Assembly (NCBI GenBank): GCA_910585745.1
Contig: CAJUFM010000051.1
Span: forward strand, 1 to 22,783
DNA length: 22,783 bases
From: an uncultured Eubacterium sp.
Lineage (GTDB): Bacteria; Bacillota; Clostridia; Lachnospirales; Lachnospiraceae
Reading direction: 5' to 3'
Numbering within the stretch: position 1 is the stretch's first letter; every line of letters begins with the position of its first letter. The translations under genes and the position numbers were made by a program. Below the pieces are notes generated by a model that was not told the origin of the DNA, did not search any database, and was given only the letters and a program-made list of their open reading frames with translations. Of this stretch, positions 1 through 6,163 are shown in pieces.

Positions 1-17
1 TGAGACCCTCGGAGTAG

Positions 18-146
18 ACGTGCCGACCTCGTTATGAGTACGCCGAGAATCCAGGTTACAAGCTTCAGTCCAAGGTTCATTCAATAATTCACATAATTCT
101 ATGGGTAATAAGCATTATAAGTGGCATTAGTATTTTTTATTACTAA
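18..146 (+). pseudogene. possible tail of a truncated small membrane protein
   Basis: An open frame after an in-frame TAG at 15-17 encodes about 42 residues, beginning TCRPRYEYAENPGYKLQSK. It ends in one strongly hydrophobic stretch (IIHIILWVISIISGISIF) just before the TAA at 144-146. The neighbouring frame upstream (ETLGVDVPTSL, positions 2-34) would join it by a single frameshift, so this may be the frameshifted end of a longer gene entering from outside the window. No family is recognised. It could equally be chance coding in AT-rich DNA. Confidence 0.25.
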
Positions 147-196
147 TGCAATTATTATATTTCAAGATAAAAGACATCACAAAGAAACAAATTTTT

Positions 197-225
197 GCAC
201 GAATACTTTGCGGCACGAATACTTT
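197..225 (+). repeat. two direct repeats upstream of a promoter
   Basis: The 13-mer GCACGAATACTTT occurs at 197-209 and again at 213-225, a period of 16 bp. The second copy ends 13 bp before the -35 box at 239. Tandem half-sites in this position are typical of activator or response-regulator binding, but the regulator is unknown. A simple local duplication is the alternative. Confidence 0.55.
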
Positions 226-238
226 TTTAAATTTCCTC

Positions 239-266
239 TTGACAAATCTGAAATTTGTGTTATTCT
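239..266 (+). promoter_or_regulatory. sigma-A-type promoter for the first small ORF
   Basis: A consensus -35 TTGACA at 239-244 is followed after 16 bp by TATTCT at 261-266. A short hairpin, GCGATA at 270-275 pairing with TATCGC at 282-287, would lie at the very 5' end of the transcript. A ribosome site GGAGG (302-306) precedes ATG at 316. Confidence 0.6.
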
Positions 267-350
267 GTAGCGATATATATTTATCGCAATCAAATGTAAA
301 CGGAGGATATTCAGAATGCACGATTTTATTGAGATACGGGTATAATCATT

Positions 351-623
351 GTGTGGATTCAACAAGAGTTTAAAATCAAAAAATTAAATACAATTACTTC
401 TCAAATTTTGCATAGTTGTGATTTTGCTATCGTTTATAACTGTGAAGATGGAAGACAGCAATACATACGATTTAATAAGGATCATAAAAATTACACCTGG
501 GACCAAGGTAAAGGTTTCAAATACTTAGAAAATAAAATTAATTGGTTGAAAGCTAATGGCAATAAGTCAAATTTAACCAGAAAAGATAGAGTCGCCATTG
601 ACGACTTTATCTTTTCTGGTTAA
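351..623 (+). CDS. hypothetical protein, possibly frameshifted at its start
   Basis: An AT-rich 90-residue frame with a soluble, mixed-charge product containing YIRFNKDHKNYTWDQ and a Lys/Asn-rich C-terminal half. No family is recognised. The frame opens at a GTG (351) with no visible ribosome site. The good site GGAGG at 302-306 instead serves ATG 316, whose frame (MHDFIEIRV) stops at 345. The 90-residue frame is open back to 333, so one frameshift between 333 and 345 would join the two. The gene may therefore be a recent pseudogene or have a mis-set start. Its last 17 codons lie in a long inverted repeat, and its end overlaps a convergent minus-strand ORF by 17 bp. Base composition marks it as accessory DNA. 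Confidence 0.45.
   Translation: MWIQQEFKIKKLNTITSQILHSCDFAIVYNCEDGRQQYIRFNKDHKNYTWDQGKGFKYLENKINWLKANGNKSNLTRKDRVAIDDFIFSG
573..623. repeat. 22-bp inverted repeat shared by two convergent gene ends
   Basis: Bases 573-594 pair with 602-623 around a 7-nt loop (CCATTGA). All pairs are Watson-Crick except one G-U. The arm starts TTAACCAGAAAAGATA. Both the plus-strand stop (621-623) and the minus-strand stop (607-609) lie inside the downstream arm. A strong stem between convergent genes suggests a bidirectional transcription end, but neither side has a clean run of U after the stem. Confidence 0.7.
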
Positions 624-753
624 TTGGTTGTATACCTTCTTTTCTGGAATTGTGTGTCTGATTCTGATTTTCAGGCGTGACTTTTTGAGTTATGCTATTG
701 AATTTATTATGATTTTTCTGTTCTTGAATCGGTTCTTGTGTTTTCTTATTCAT
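607..753 (-). CDS. small very hydrophilic protein, unknown function
   Basis: A 48-codon frame begins ATG (751-753, minus strand) behind a clear ribosome site GAGGTG (759-764) with 5-nt spacing. The product starts MNKKTQEPIQEQKNHNK and ends QPINQKR. It is dominated by Gln, Asn, Lys and Thr with almost no hydrophobic residues, so it is probably disordered. The family is not recognised. It runs convergent to the 351-623 frame and overlaps its last 17 bp. Its good ribosome site supports expression, and its composition resembles small proteins of mobile elements, but that is only an impression. Confidence 0.5.
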   Translation of the reverse strand: MNKKTQEPIQEQKNHNKFNSITQKVTPENQNQTHNSRKEGIQPINQKR

Positions 754-801
754 ATTTTCACCTCAATGGATAGTGTGTGTAAAATTTATCATAATATTCA
801 T

Positions 802-924
802 TTAAAAATATAATGCAAGCCCTTTTCTTTCACGTTTTTGCCATCTGATATATGGATCGAGAGGTACCTGACGAATGCTCATATAAGCAGCAAAAGCAGG
901 CCGCCCCTTATAATCATCACATCC
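802..924 (-). pseudogene. C-terminal gene remnant of unknown family
   Basis: On the minus strand a frame closed upstream by a stop (925-927) encodes about 40 residues, including YKGRPAFAAYMSIRQVPLDP, and ends at TAA 802-804. The Arg/Lys-rich tail (RWQKRERKGLALYF) reads like the end of a real protein. No start codon with a ribosome site is present, so it would be the stub of a deleted gene. The family is not recognised. Confidence 0.3.
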
Positions 925-943
925 TTACTGACTTATACCCCAT

Positions 944-973
944 TTGCTAGCCACGCAGAATGAATGGTATAAT
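944..973 (+). promoter_or_regulatory. extended -10 promoter of the IS3 remnant
   Basis: TTGCTA (944-949), an 18-bp spacer, then TGgTATAAT with a perfect -10 at 968-973. The ribosome site GGAGGG (984-989) and ATG 997 follow directly, so the short transposase remnant is probably still transcribed. Confidence 0.55.
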
Positions 974-996
974 CAAACCAACAGGAGGGATTGATT

Positions 997-1374
997 ATGT
1001 CCAATAAGTACAGTGCAGAATTTAAGGAGCAGGCTGTAAAGCGTGTCTTAGCCGGAGAGTCAGCTACCAAGGTGGCGAGAGATCTTGGCAACAATGCTAA
1101 CTCGTTATATACGTGGAAGTCCCGATACACAGAACATCCGAAGCTGCCATTTGTCGGGAGCGGTCATCTCCGGGATGAAGACGCCGAAATCTGCAGGATT
1201 CATGAGGAATACAGGCATGTATACGGTAGCCGCAAAATGACGCAGGAATTGAACGACCTCCTGAATAAACTGGTAAACCATAAACGCGAGGAACGCATTA
1301 TGAGAGAAAACGGCATTCATTCCAAAATCACAAAGAAATATAAAGCTACTACGAACTCCTGGCATAATCCATGA
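997..1374 (+). pseudogene. IS3-family transposase remnant, OrfA fused to an OrfB fragment
   Basis: From ATG 997 (ribosome site GGAGGG, 7-nt spacing) the first 45 or so residues are a classic IS3 OrfA helix-turn-helix: SAEFKEQAVKRVLAGESATK followed by VARDLGNNANSLYTWK. After residues LRDEDAE the OrfA leucine-zipper tail is missing. The frame runs straight into CRIHEEYRHVYGSRKMTQEL and MRENGIHSKITKKYKATT, which resemble the N-terminal HTH_21 part of OrfB. The catalytic DDE domain is absent. This is an internally deleted, inactive element about 125 residues long. A neighbouring TTG at 991 could also start the frame, but ATG fits the ribosome site better. Confidence 0.8.
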
Positions 1375-1670
1375 ATCGGATGGCTATCAGAACCGGAAGC
1401 TTATTATCAGGCGCACAGCAATCGTCTGGAAGCCGCATAATGTTTTTATCATAAATTCCTTTAAGAAGAGCCTTTAATAAATGAAAGAAGTTTGAAAGTG
1501 CTCTCCGAAGAAAGAAAAGGCAGTAAAACTATGTAAAGAGAGAATTCCTTTCGTTTGGTGTGTCCAAGCGGCGGGGGAAGGGTCATATTGGGTAAATACC
1601 TATAAGCACTATAGAATCAAGGGTTCTGCGGTGCTTTTGTTTTGATATGAGGTTATCCAAAGTTATTAAG
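1375..1670. other. intergenic debris, no gene seen
   Basis: No frame with a ribosome site and no recognisable protein fragment was found in these 296 bases. A weak hairpin-like run, GCACTATAGAATCAAGGG to TTCTGCGGTGC near 1607-1635, is followed by TTTTGTTTTG and could be an old terminator on the plus strand. The stretch is best read as decayed mobile-element DNA. Confidence 0.4.
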
Positions 1671-1796
1671 GGTGGTTTTCCTAGTAAGCAACTTATTCTT
1701 GCGTGGGCTGTCATACATCAGGAAGAGCTAATGTAGAATTGGGAGTTATCAAAGTCAGGAAAGCCTTTGAATAGAATTATCCGTTCATATAAGAGG
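1671..1796 (+). pseudogene. DUF4160-like C-terminal stub, with the start of its usual partner
   Basis: The frame reads GGFPSKQLILAWAVIHQEEL, then an in-frame TAG (1734-1736), then NWELSKSGKPLNRI. This matches my recollection of the C-terminal half of DUF4160 proteins (a ...ILAW...HxEEL..NWEL...G.PL.RI pattern). The N-terminal half is missing. Right after it, ATG 1805 opens MDYFPEI and stops at 1828. DUF4160 genes are commonly followed by a DUF2442 gene whose product often starts this way, so both members of the pair look broken here. The assignment is from memory of the family, without a search. Confidence 0.5.
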
Positions 1797-1968
1797 TGTC
1801 AGGCATGGACTATTTTCCAGAAATCTAATTATATCAAAGGAAGCTATCTATATGACAAAAGCGGCCGCAACTCTCCATTTGATTCTGATTTTTCCATATG
1901 TCCAGAACGAACTGAAGACAGGTCCTGGCAGCGGGCTTTTTTTCTTGGAAAAATCCGGCTGTGGCGGG

Positions 1969-1997
1969 TTGACAAACAACATAAGATACTGTAAAAT
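1969..1997 (+). promoter_or_regulatory. near-consensus promoter of acpP
   Basis: A perfect -35 TTGACA (1969-1974), an exact 17-bp spacer and -10 TAAAAT (1992-1997). Transcription should start near 2004, giving a leader of about 112 nt before acpP. A run of seven T at 1937-1943 after a weak GTCC/GGGC stem just upstream could end transcription from the decayed region on the left. Confidence 0.8.
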
Positions 1998-2006
1998 ACT
2001 GAATAA

Positions 2007-2020
2007 CTCAAATAGTTGAG
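2007..2020 (+). promoter_or_regulatory. palindrome at the acpP start site, candidate operator
   Basis: CTCAA-ATAG-TTGAG is a perfect 5-bp-arm palindrome placed a few bases downstream of the predicted start of transcription, where a bound repressor would block initiation. Firmicute fab operons are commonly controlled by MarR-type (FabT-like) or FapR repressors. The arms here do not match the FapR site I remember, so the regulator is left open. No regulator gene lies in the window. Confidence 0.4.
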
Positions 2021-2115
2021 GAAATCTGAAAATAATATTTAGTCTGCCGGGACCTACATAATGCTGAGGCAGTTGGTTCACGGATCTGGCGGGCTGGGAA
2101 AAAGGAGAAATAATC

Positions 2116-2346
2116 ATGTTAGAAAAAATGCAGGAACTTATCGCAGACCAGTTGAGCGTGGATGCAGACAGCATCACAGAGGCTTCTTCTTTCAAAGATG
2201 ATTTGGGGGCAGATTCTCTGGATCTTTATGAATTGATCATGGCTCTTGAGGAAGAGTATGATGTTGAGATCCCTACAGATGATCTGGAAAGCATCAATAC
2301 TGTAGGTGATGTAATTAATTTCTTAAAGGAGAAGGGTGTAGAATAA
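2116..2346 (+). CDS. acpP: acyl carrier protein
   Basis: This 76-residue acidic protein carries growing acyl chains on a 4'-phosphopantetheine arm during type II fatty-acid synthesis in the cytosol. The attachment site is Ser34 in the DLGADSLDLYEL motif, the textbook ACP signature. The length is normal for the family. The start is fixed by AAGGAG about 8 bases before ATG 2116. It is the first gene after the strong promoter at 1969-1997. Normally such an ACP is followed closely by fabK or fabD, but here a 254-bp structured gap follows. Identification is secure. Confidence that this is the fatty-acid ACP, and not one for another pathway, rests on the fab genes downstream. Confidence 0.96.
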   Translation: MLEKMQELIADQLSVDADSITEASSFKDDLGADSLDLYELIMALEEEYDVEIPTDDLESINTVGDVINFLKEKGVE

Positions 2347-2426
2347 TCGCTACATCTTTCGTTCGATATACCCGTTTGAGCGAGCTGGGACGGGTGTGGC
2401 GGACTGCTTGCATCTTAATGTGATTT

Positions 2427-2533
2427 ACAAAATGTGAGAAATGGTGTGGTTGTTGATAAATTTTTATCGGCAGCCACCATTTCAAAATATGGGGATTTTG
2501 TTACACCATCAGCAAAAAAGTGCTGCATGGTGT
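2427..2533 (+). promoter_or_regulatory. structured gap between acpP and fabD with repeated, interchangeable arms
   Basis: The 254-bp gap 2347-2600 has no convincing gene. It folds into two strong hairpins. In the first, GAAATGGTG (2438-2446) pairs with CACCATTTC (2475-2483), and the stem continues inward after a 2-nt bulge through 2449-2459 pairing with 2464-2474 around a 4-nt loop. An outer clamp pairs ACAAAAT 2427-2433 with ATTTTGT 2495-2501. In the second, ACACCATCAGCA (2503-2514) pairs with TGCTG and ATGGTGT (2521-2533) with one bulge. ATGGTGT occurs in both hairpins, so the arms can swap partners. It could be a cis-regulatory RNA or a small palindromic insertion. Confidence 0.55.
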
Positions 2534-2600
2534 TGAGGCTCTTAGCGCCACAGAGTGAGAAATTAAGAAATAATGATGGTTTTATGGAGGAAAGAGAGTT

Positions 2601-3533
2601 ATGGGTAAGATTGCATTCGTATTTCCCGGACAGGGTGCACAAAAGGTAGGAATGGGAAAGGAATTTTATGAGTATTCTCCGATTGCAAAAGAAATATTTG
2701 ATCAGGCAGGGGAAGCGGTAGGACTGGATCTGAAAGCCCTCTGTTTTGAGGAAAATGAAGATATTAATATAACAGAATTTACGCAGGTGGCACTATTGAC
2801 TACCAGTGTGGCGATCATGGAAGTTCTGAGAGACAAAGGTCTCAAGCCGGATGTGGCAGCGGGACTCAGTCTCGGTGAATACTGCGCTCTTGTAGCGGCG
2901 GATTCCATGAGTTATATCGATGCGGCAAAAGCTGTCCGCAAACGTGGTATCTATATGCAGGAAGAAGTTCCCGCCGGCGTAGGCGGCATGGCTGCGGTTA
3001 TGGGATTGGATGCGCCGCAGATCGAGAAAGCCATCGAGGGCATTGACCAGGTTCAGGTGGCAAATTATAATTGCCCGGGGCAGATCGTTATCTCTGGAAA
3101 GAAAGAAGCGGTGGAAGCTGGTGCGGCGAAATGTAAGGAAGCCGGCGCCAAGAGAACCGTTATGCTCAATGTCAGCGGACCATTCCACTCGGATCTTCTG
3201 AAAGGGGCAGGTACTAAGCTGGAAGCTGTTTTGAATGAGATCGAGATCGGCGCACCGAAGATTCCCTATGTGGCAAATGTGACAGCGGGTTATGTGACAG
3301 AGCAGGCGGATATCCAGCCTCTGCTGGTAAGACAGGTGTCCTCATCTGTGCGCTGGCAGCAGTCAGTAGAAACCATGTCAGAAGACGGTGTGGATACATT
3401 TATTGAGATCGGGCCGGGACGTACCCTGGCGGGCTTTAATAAGAAGATTGGAAAAGCCATCGGAAAAGAGCTGACTACATATAGTGTGGGAACGATTGCA
3501 GAGATGGATGCACTGCTTGAGACTTTGGCATAA
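2601..3533 (+). CDS. fabD: malonyl-CoA:ACP transacylase
   Basis: It transfers malonyl groups from CoA to the acyl carrier protein, supplying the extender unit for fatty-acid elongation. The 310-residue product has the family landmarks in order: the N-terminal FVFPGQGAQ (residues 7-15), the nucleophile elbow GLSLGEY with Ser90, the carboxylate-binding Arg115 in RKRGIYMQ, and the catalytic His196 in GPFHS. Length is normal. The start ATG 2601 has GGAGG at 2586-2590, a rather long 10-nt spacing. It is followed 24 bases later by fabG, so the two are co-transcribed. No enoyl reductase (fabK) precedes it, unlike many clostridial clusters. Confidence 0.96.
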   Translation: MGKIAFVFPGQGAQKVGMGKEFYEYSPIAKEIFDQAGEAVGLDLKALCFEENEDINITEFTQVALLTTSVAIMEVLRDKGLKPDVAAGLSLGEYCALVAADSMSYIDAAKAVRKRGIYMQEEVPAGVGGMAAVMGLDAPQIEKAIEGIDQVQVANYNCPGQIVISGKKEAVEAGAAKCKEAGAKRTVMLNVSGPFHSDLLKGAGTKLEAVLNEIEIGAPKIPYVANVTAGYVTEQADIQPLLVRQVSSSVRWQQSVETMSEDGVDTFIEIGPGRTLAGFNKKIGKAIGKELTTYSVGTIAEMDALLETLA

Positions 3534-3557
3534 ATGGATGGCAAATGGAGGAGAAGT

Positions 3558-4301
3558 ATGTTATTAGAAGATAAGATTGCAGTAGTGACCGGGGCAGGAA
3601 GAGGCATCGGCAGAGGCATCGCCCTGGCTCTGGCCAGAGAAGGAGCCATGGTGGTCGTTAATTACAATGGTTCGGCGGACCGCGCCGCAGAGGTAGTGGA
3701 TACCATCATGGCGGCCGGAGGAAAAGCGGTGTCGGTTCAGTGTAATGTCAGTGATTTTGAGGCGGCAAAGGAGTTCTATGCCGGTATCGTCAAAGAGTAT
3801 GGCAGGATTGATATTTTAGTAAACAATGCAGGGATCACAAAGGATAATCTGATCATGAAAATGTCGGAACAGGAGTTCCAGAGTGTGATCCAGACCAATC
3901 TGGCGGGAACGTTCCATGGTGTTAAATTTGTGACCCGTCCGATGATGAAGCAGAGGAGCGGCAGGATCATTAATATTGCTTCTGTCTCTGGCGTGACAGG
4001 AAATATGGGACAGGCAAATTATTCGGCATCGAAAGCCGGAGTGATCGGACTGACCAAGGCGACAGCGAAGGAGCTGGCCTCCAGAAATATTACGGTAAAT
4101 GCAGTTGCGCCGGGATTTGTGGAGACGGAGATGACAGAGGTGTTGTCTGATTCTGTGAAGGAAGCTGCTATGGCCACCATTCCTCTTGGAAAATTTGGAC
4201 AGGTAGAAGATATTGCAGAGGCAGTGGTATTTCTTGCTTCGGATAAGGCAAAATACATAACCGGCCAGGTACTCTGTGTAGATGGCGGTATTGCGATGTA
4301 A
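3558..4301 (+). CDS. fabG: 3-oxoacyl-ACP reductase
   Basis: An NADPH-dependent short-chain dehydrogenase that reduces 3-oxoacyl-ACP, the first reductive step of each elongation cycle. The 247-residue product shows the Rossmann motif TGAGRGIG (residues 11-18), NNAG (89-92) and the catalytic Ser142, Tyr155 and Lys159 in the ANYSASKAG region. ATG 3558 is chosen because GGAGGAG at 3546-3552 sits just before it. The longer frame from 3534 would put the ribosome site inside the gene and add eight residues the family lacks. It lies between fabD and fabF, which fixes the fatty-acid role among the many similar dehydrogenases. Confidence 0.95.
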   Translation: MLLEDKIAVVTGAGRGIGRGIALALAREGAMVVVNYNGSADRAAEVVDTIMAAGGKAVSVQCNVSDFEAAKEFYAGIVKEYGRIDILVNNAGITKDNLIMKMSEQEFQSVIQTNLAGTFHGVKFVTRPMMKQRSGRIINIASVSGVTGNMGQANYSASKAGVIGLTKATAKELASRNITVNAVAPGFVETEMTEVLSDSVKEAAMATIPLGKFGQVEDIAEAVVFLASDKAKYITGQVLCVDGGIAM

Positions 4302-4337
4302 AAATGGAAGCATAATGATTTAGGAGGATTAAATTCA

Positions 4338-5576
4338 ATGAGCAGACGAGTAGTCATAACTGGAATGGGAGCGATCACACCGATTGGAAATACGGTCGAT
4401 GAATTTTGGGACAATGTAAAGAAGGGTGTGGTAGGTATCGGTCCGATGACTCAGATCGACACCACCGATTATAAGGCAAAGCTGGCAGCTGAGGTAAAGG
4501 ACTTTGACCCTAAGGAATATATGGATCCCAAATCAGCGAGACGTATGGAGCGCTTTGCCCAGTTTGCAGTGGCAGCGGCAAAACAGGCTCTGGAAGACAG
4601 CGGGCTGGATATGGAAAAAGAGGATCCTTTTTTGGTTGGAACCAGTGTGGGATGTGGGATCGGAAGTCTCCAGTGTACCCAAAGAGAGTATAAAAAGCTG
4701 TTAGATAAGGGACCCAACAGGGTATCTCCACTGATGATCCCGATGCTTATCTCCAACATTGCCGCAGGAAATGTTGCGATCCAGTTTGGTTTAAAAGGAA
4801 AGAACATTAATATCGTGACAGCCTGTGCCACAGGAACTCATTGTATTGGTGAAGGATTCCGTTCCATCCAGTATGGTGAGGCAGATGTGATGGTTGCCGG
4901 AGGCTCCGAGGCGGCGATCACGGAACTTGGAGTAGCTGGCTTTACCAGTATGACAGCCCTGTCCCTTTCGACAGATCCGGCAAAGGCATCGATTCCTTTT
5001 GATGTGGACCGCAGCGGCTTTGTGATGGGAGAAGGTGCTGGTATCGTCGTTCTGGAGGAACTGGAGCATGCCCAAAAGCGCGGTGCTAAAATCTATGCTG
5101 AGGTGACGGGATATGGCGCTACCAATGACGCCTATCATATTACTTCCCCGGCGGAAGATGGAAGCGGTGCAGCGAAGGCCATGGAATTTGCCATCAAAGA
5201 TGCAGGGATTAAGCCGGAAGATATAGACTATATCAATGCTCATGGAACCAGCACCCATATGAACGATCTCTTTGAGACAAGAGCCATTAAGCTGGCTATG
5301 GGTGAGACGGCTTATCAGTGTAAAGTCAGCTCCACCAAATCCATGGTAGGCCATCTTTTGGGCGCAGCAGGCGGTGTAGAGACCATTGCCTGCGTGAGAT
5401 CCATCATGGAAAATTATGTACATGTGAATGCGGGGCTGATCAATCAGGATCCAGAATGTGATCTGGACTGTGTGAAGGGAGAAGGCATCGAGACAGAGGT
5501 AAAGATTGCGATGTCCAATTCCCTCGGTTTTGGCGGTCACAATGCAACGCTTATCTTCAAGGCTTATGAAGAATGA
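4338..5576 (+). CDS. fabF: 3-oxoacyl-ACP synthase II
   Basis: The elongating condensing enzyme of type II fatty-acid synthesis, joining malonyl-ACP to a growing acyl-ACP with loss of CO2. The 412-residue thiolase-fold product has the Cys-His-His triad of KAS I/II enzymes: Cys163 in VTACATGTH, His302 in NAHGTSTH and His339 in SMVGHLLGAAGG. The C-terminal GFGGHNA loop is also present. Length is typical. A good ribosome site (AGGAGG, 4322-4327) precedes ATG 4338. It is followed by a terminator and then fabZ. The accB gene often found between fabF and fabZ is missing. Confidence 0.96.
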   Translation: MSRRVVITGMGAITPIGNTVDEFWDNVKKGVVGIGPMTQIDTTDYKAKLAAEVKDFDPKEYMDPKSARRMERFAQFAVAAAKQALEDSGLDMEKEDPFLVGTSVGCGIGSLQCTQREYKKLLDKGPNRVSPLMIPMLISNIAAGNVAIQFGLKGKNINIVTACATGTHCIGEGFRSIQYGEADVMVAGGSEAAITELGVAGFTSMTALSLSTDPAKASIPFDVDRSGFVMGEGAGIVVLEELEHAQKRGAKIYAEVTGYGATNDAYHITSPAEDGSGAAKAMEFAIKDAGIKPEDIDYINAHGTSTHMNDLFETRAIKLAMGETAYQCKVSSTKSMVGHLLGAAGGVETIACVRSIMENYVHVNAGLINQDPECDLDCVKGEGIETEVKIAMSNSLGFGGHNATLIFKAYEE

Positions 5577-5600
5577 TCCAGATTAAAATATAAAAATTTT

Positions 5601-5652
5601 ACCCGGTGGCGCCATTGGGTGAAAAAGGGAAAAGGCACGTTTTGTGCCTTTT
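5601..5652 (+). terminator. tandem hairpins ending the acpP-fabF transcript
   Basis: A first stem, ACCCGGTGGC (5601-5610) facing GCCATTGGGT (5611-5620), is followed by AAAAGGCAC (5630-5638) pairing with GTGCCTTTT (5644-5652) around a 5-nt loop. The second has the A-tract/T-tract shape of an intrinsic terminator. It separates fabF from fabZ, so fabZ probably has its own start of transcription in the AT-rich 5655-5710 stretch (for example TTGTGA at 5659 or TTGTAT at 5679). I cannot choose between these. Confidence 0.7.
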
Positions 5653-5722
5653 GCCATTTTGTGACAGTTATATATTACTTGTATTTGATAAAAAATTATG
5701 ATATATATTGAAGGAGGCAGAC

Positions 5723-6148
5723 ATGTTATTAGATGTAAATGGTATTAAAGAAATTATTCCACACCGTTATCCCTTTTTATTGGTGGACTGTATTGAGGAG
5801 ATGGAGCCGGGAGTAAAGGCAGTGGGCTACAAAAATGTGACTGTAAACGAGCCGTTTTTTCAGGGGCATTTTCCGCAGAAACCAGTGATGCCGGGAGTCC
5901 TGATTGTTGAAGCACTGGCGCAGGTGGGGGCAGTAGCTGTCCTGAGCCTGGAGGAGAACAAAGGAAAGCTGGCATTCTTCGGTGGAATTGACAAAGCCAA
6001 ATTCAGAAGGCAGGTCGTACCAGGAGACAGGCTGCGGCTGGAGACAGAGATCATTAAATGCAAAGGGCCGATGGGAGTCGGCAGGGCTGTGGCTACAGTG
6101 GATGGAAAGACAGCATGTGAGGCCGAGATAAAATTTATGATAGGTTAA
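5723..6148 (+). CDS. fabZ: 3-hydroxyacyl-ACP dehydratase
   Basis: It removes water from 3-hydroxyacyl-ACP in the third step of the elongation cycle. The 141-residue hot-dog-fold protein shows HRYPFLLVD (residues 14-22) and the catalytic pair His49 in QGHFP and Glu63 in the central helix MPGVLIVEALAQ. The ATG at 5723 is right: AAGGAGG lies at 5711-5717, whereas the upstream TTG at 5708 would overlap that site. It stands apart from the other fab genes behind a terminator and is followed after only 15 bases by pflB, an unusual partner. Confidence 0.95.
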   Translation: MLLDVNGIKEIIPHRYPFLLVDCIEEMEPGVKAVGYKNVTVNEPFFQGHFPQKPVMPGVLIVEALAQVGAVAVLSLEENKGKLAFFGGIDKAKFRRQVVPGDRLRLETEIIKCKGPMGVGRAVATVDGKTACEAEIKFMIG

Positions 6149-6163
6149 CGAATGGAGGAAAAA

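Noticed and set aside
4791..5540. Long minus-strand open frames inside fabF, pflB and the ABC genes
   Set aside because: They are antisense shadows: none has a ribosome site or recognisable protein, and each lies fully within a confidently identified gene.
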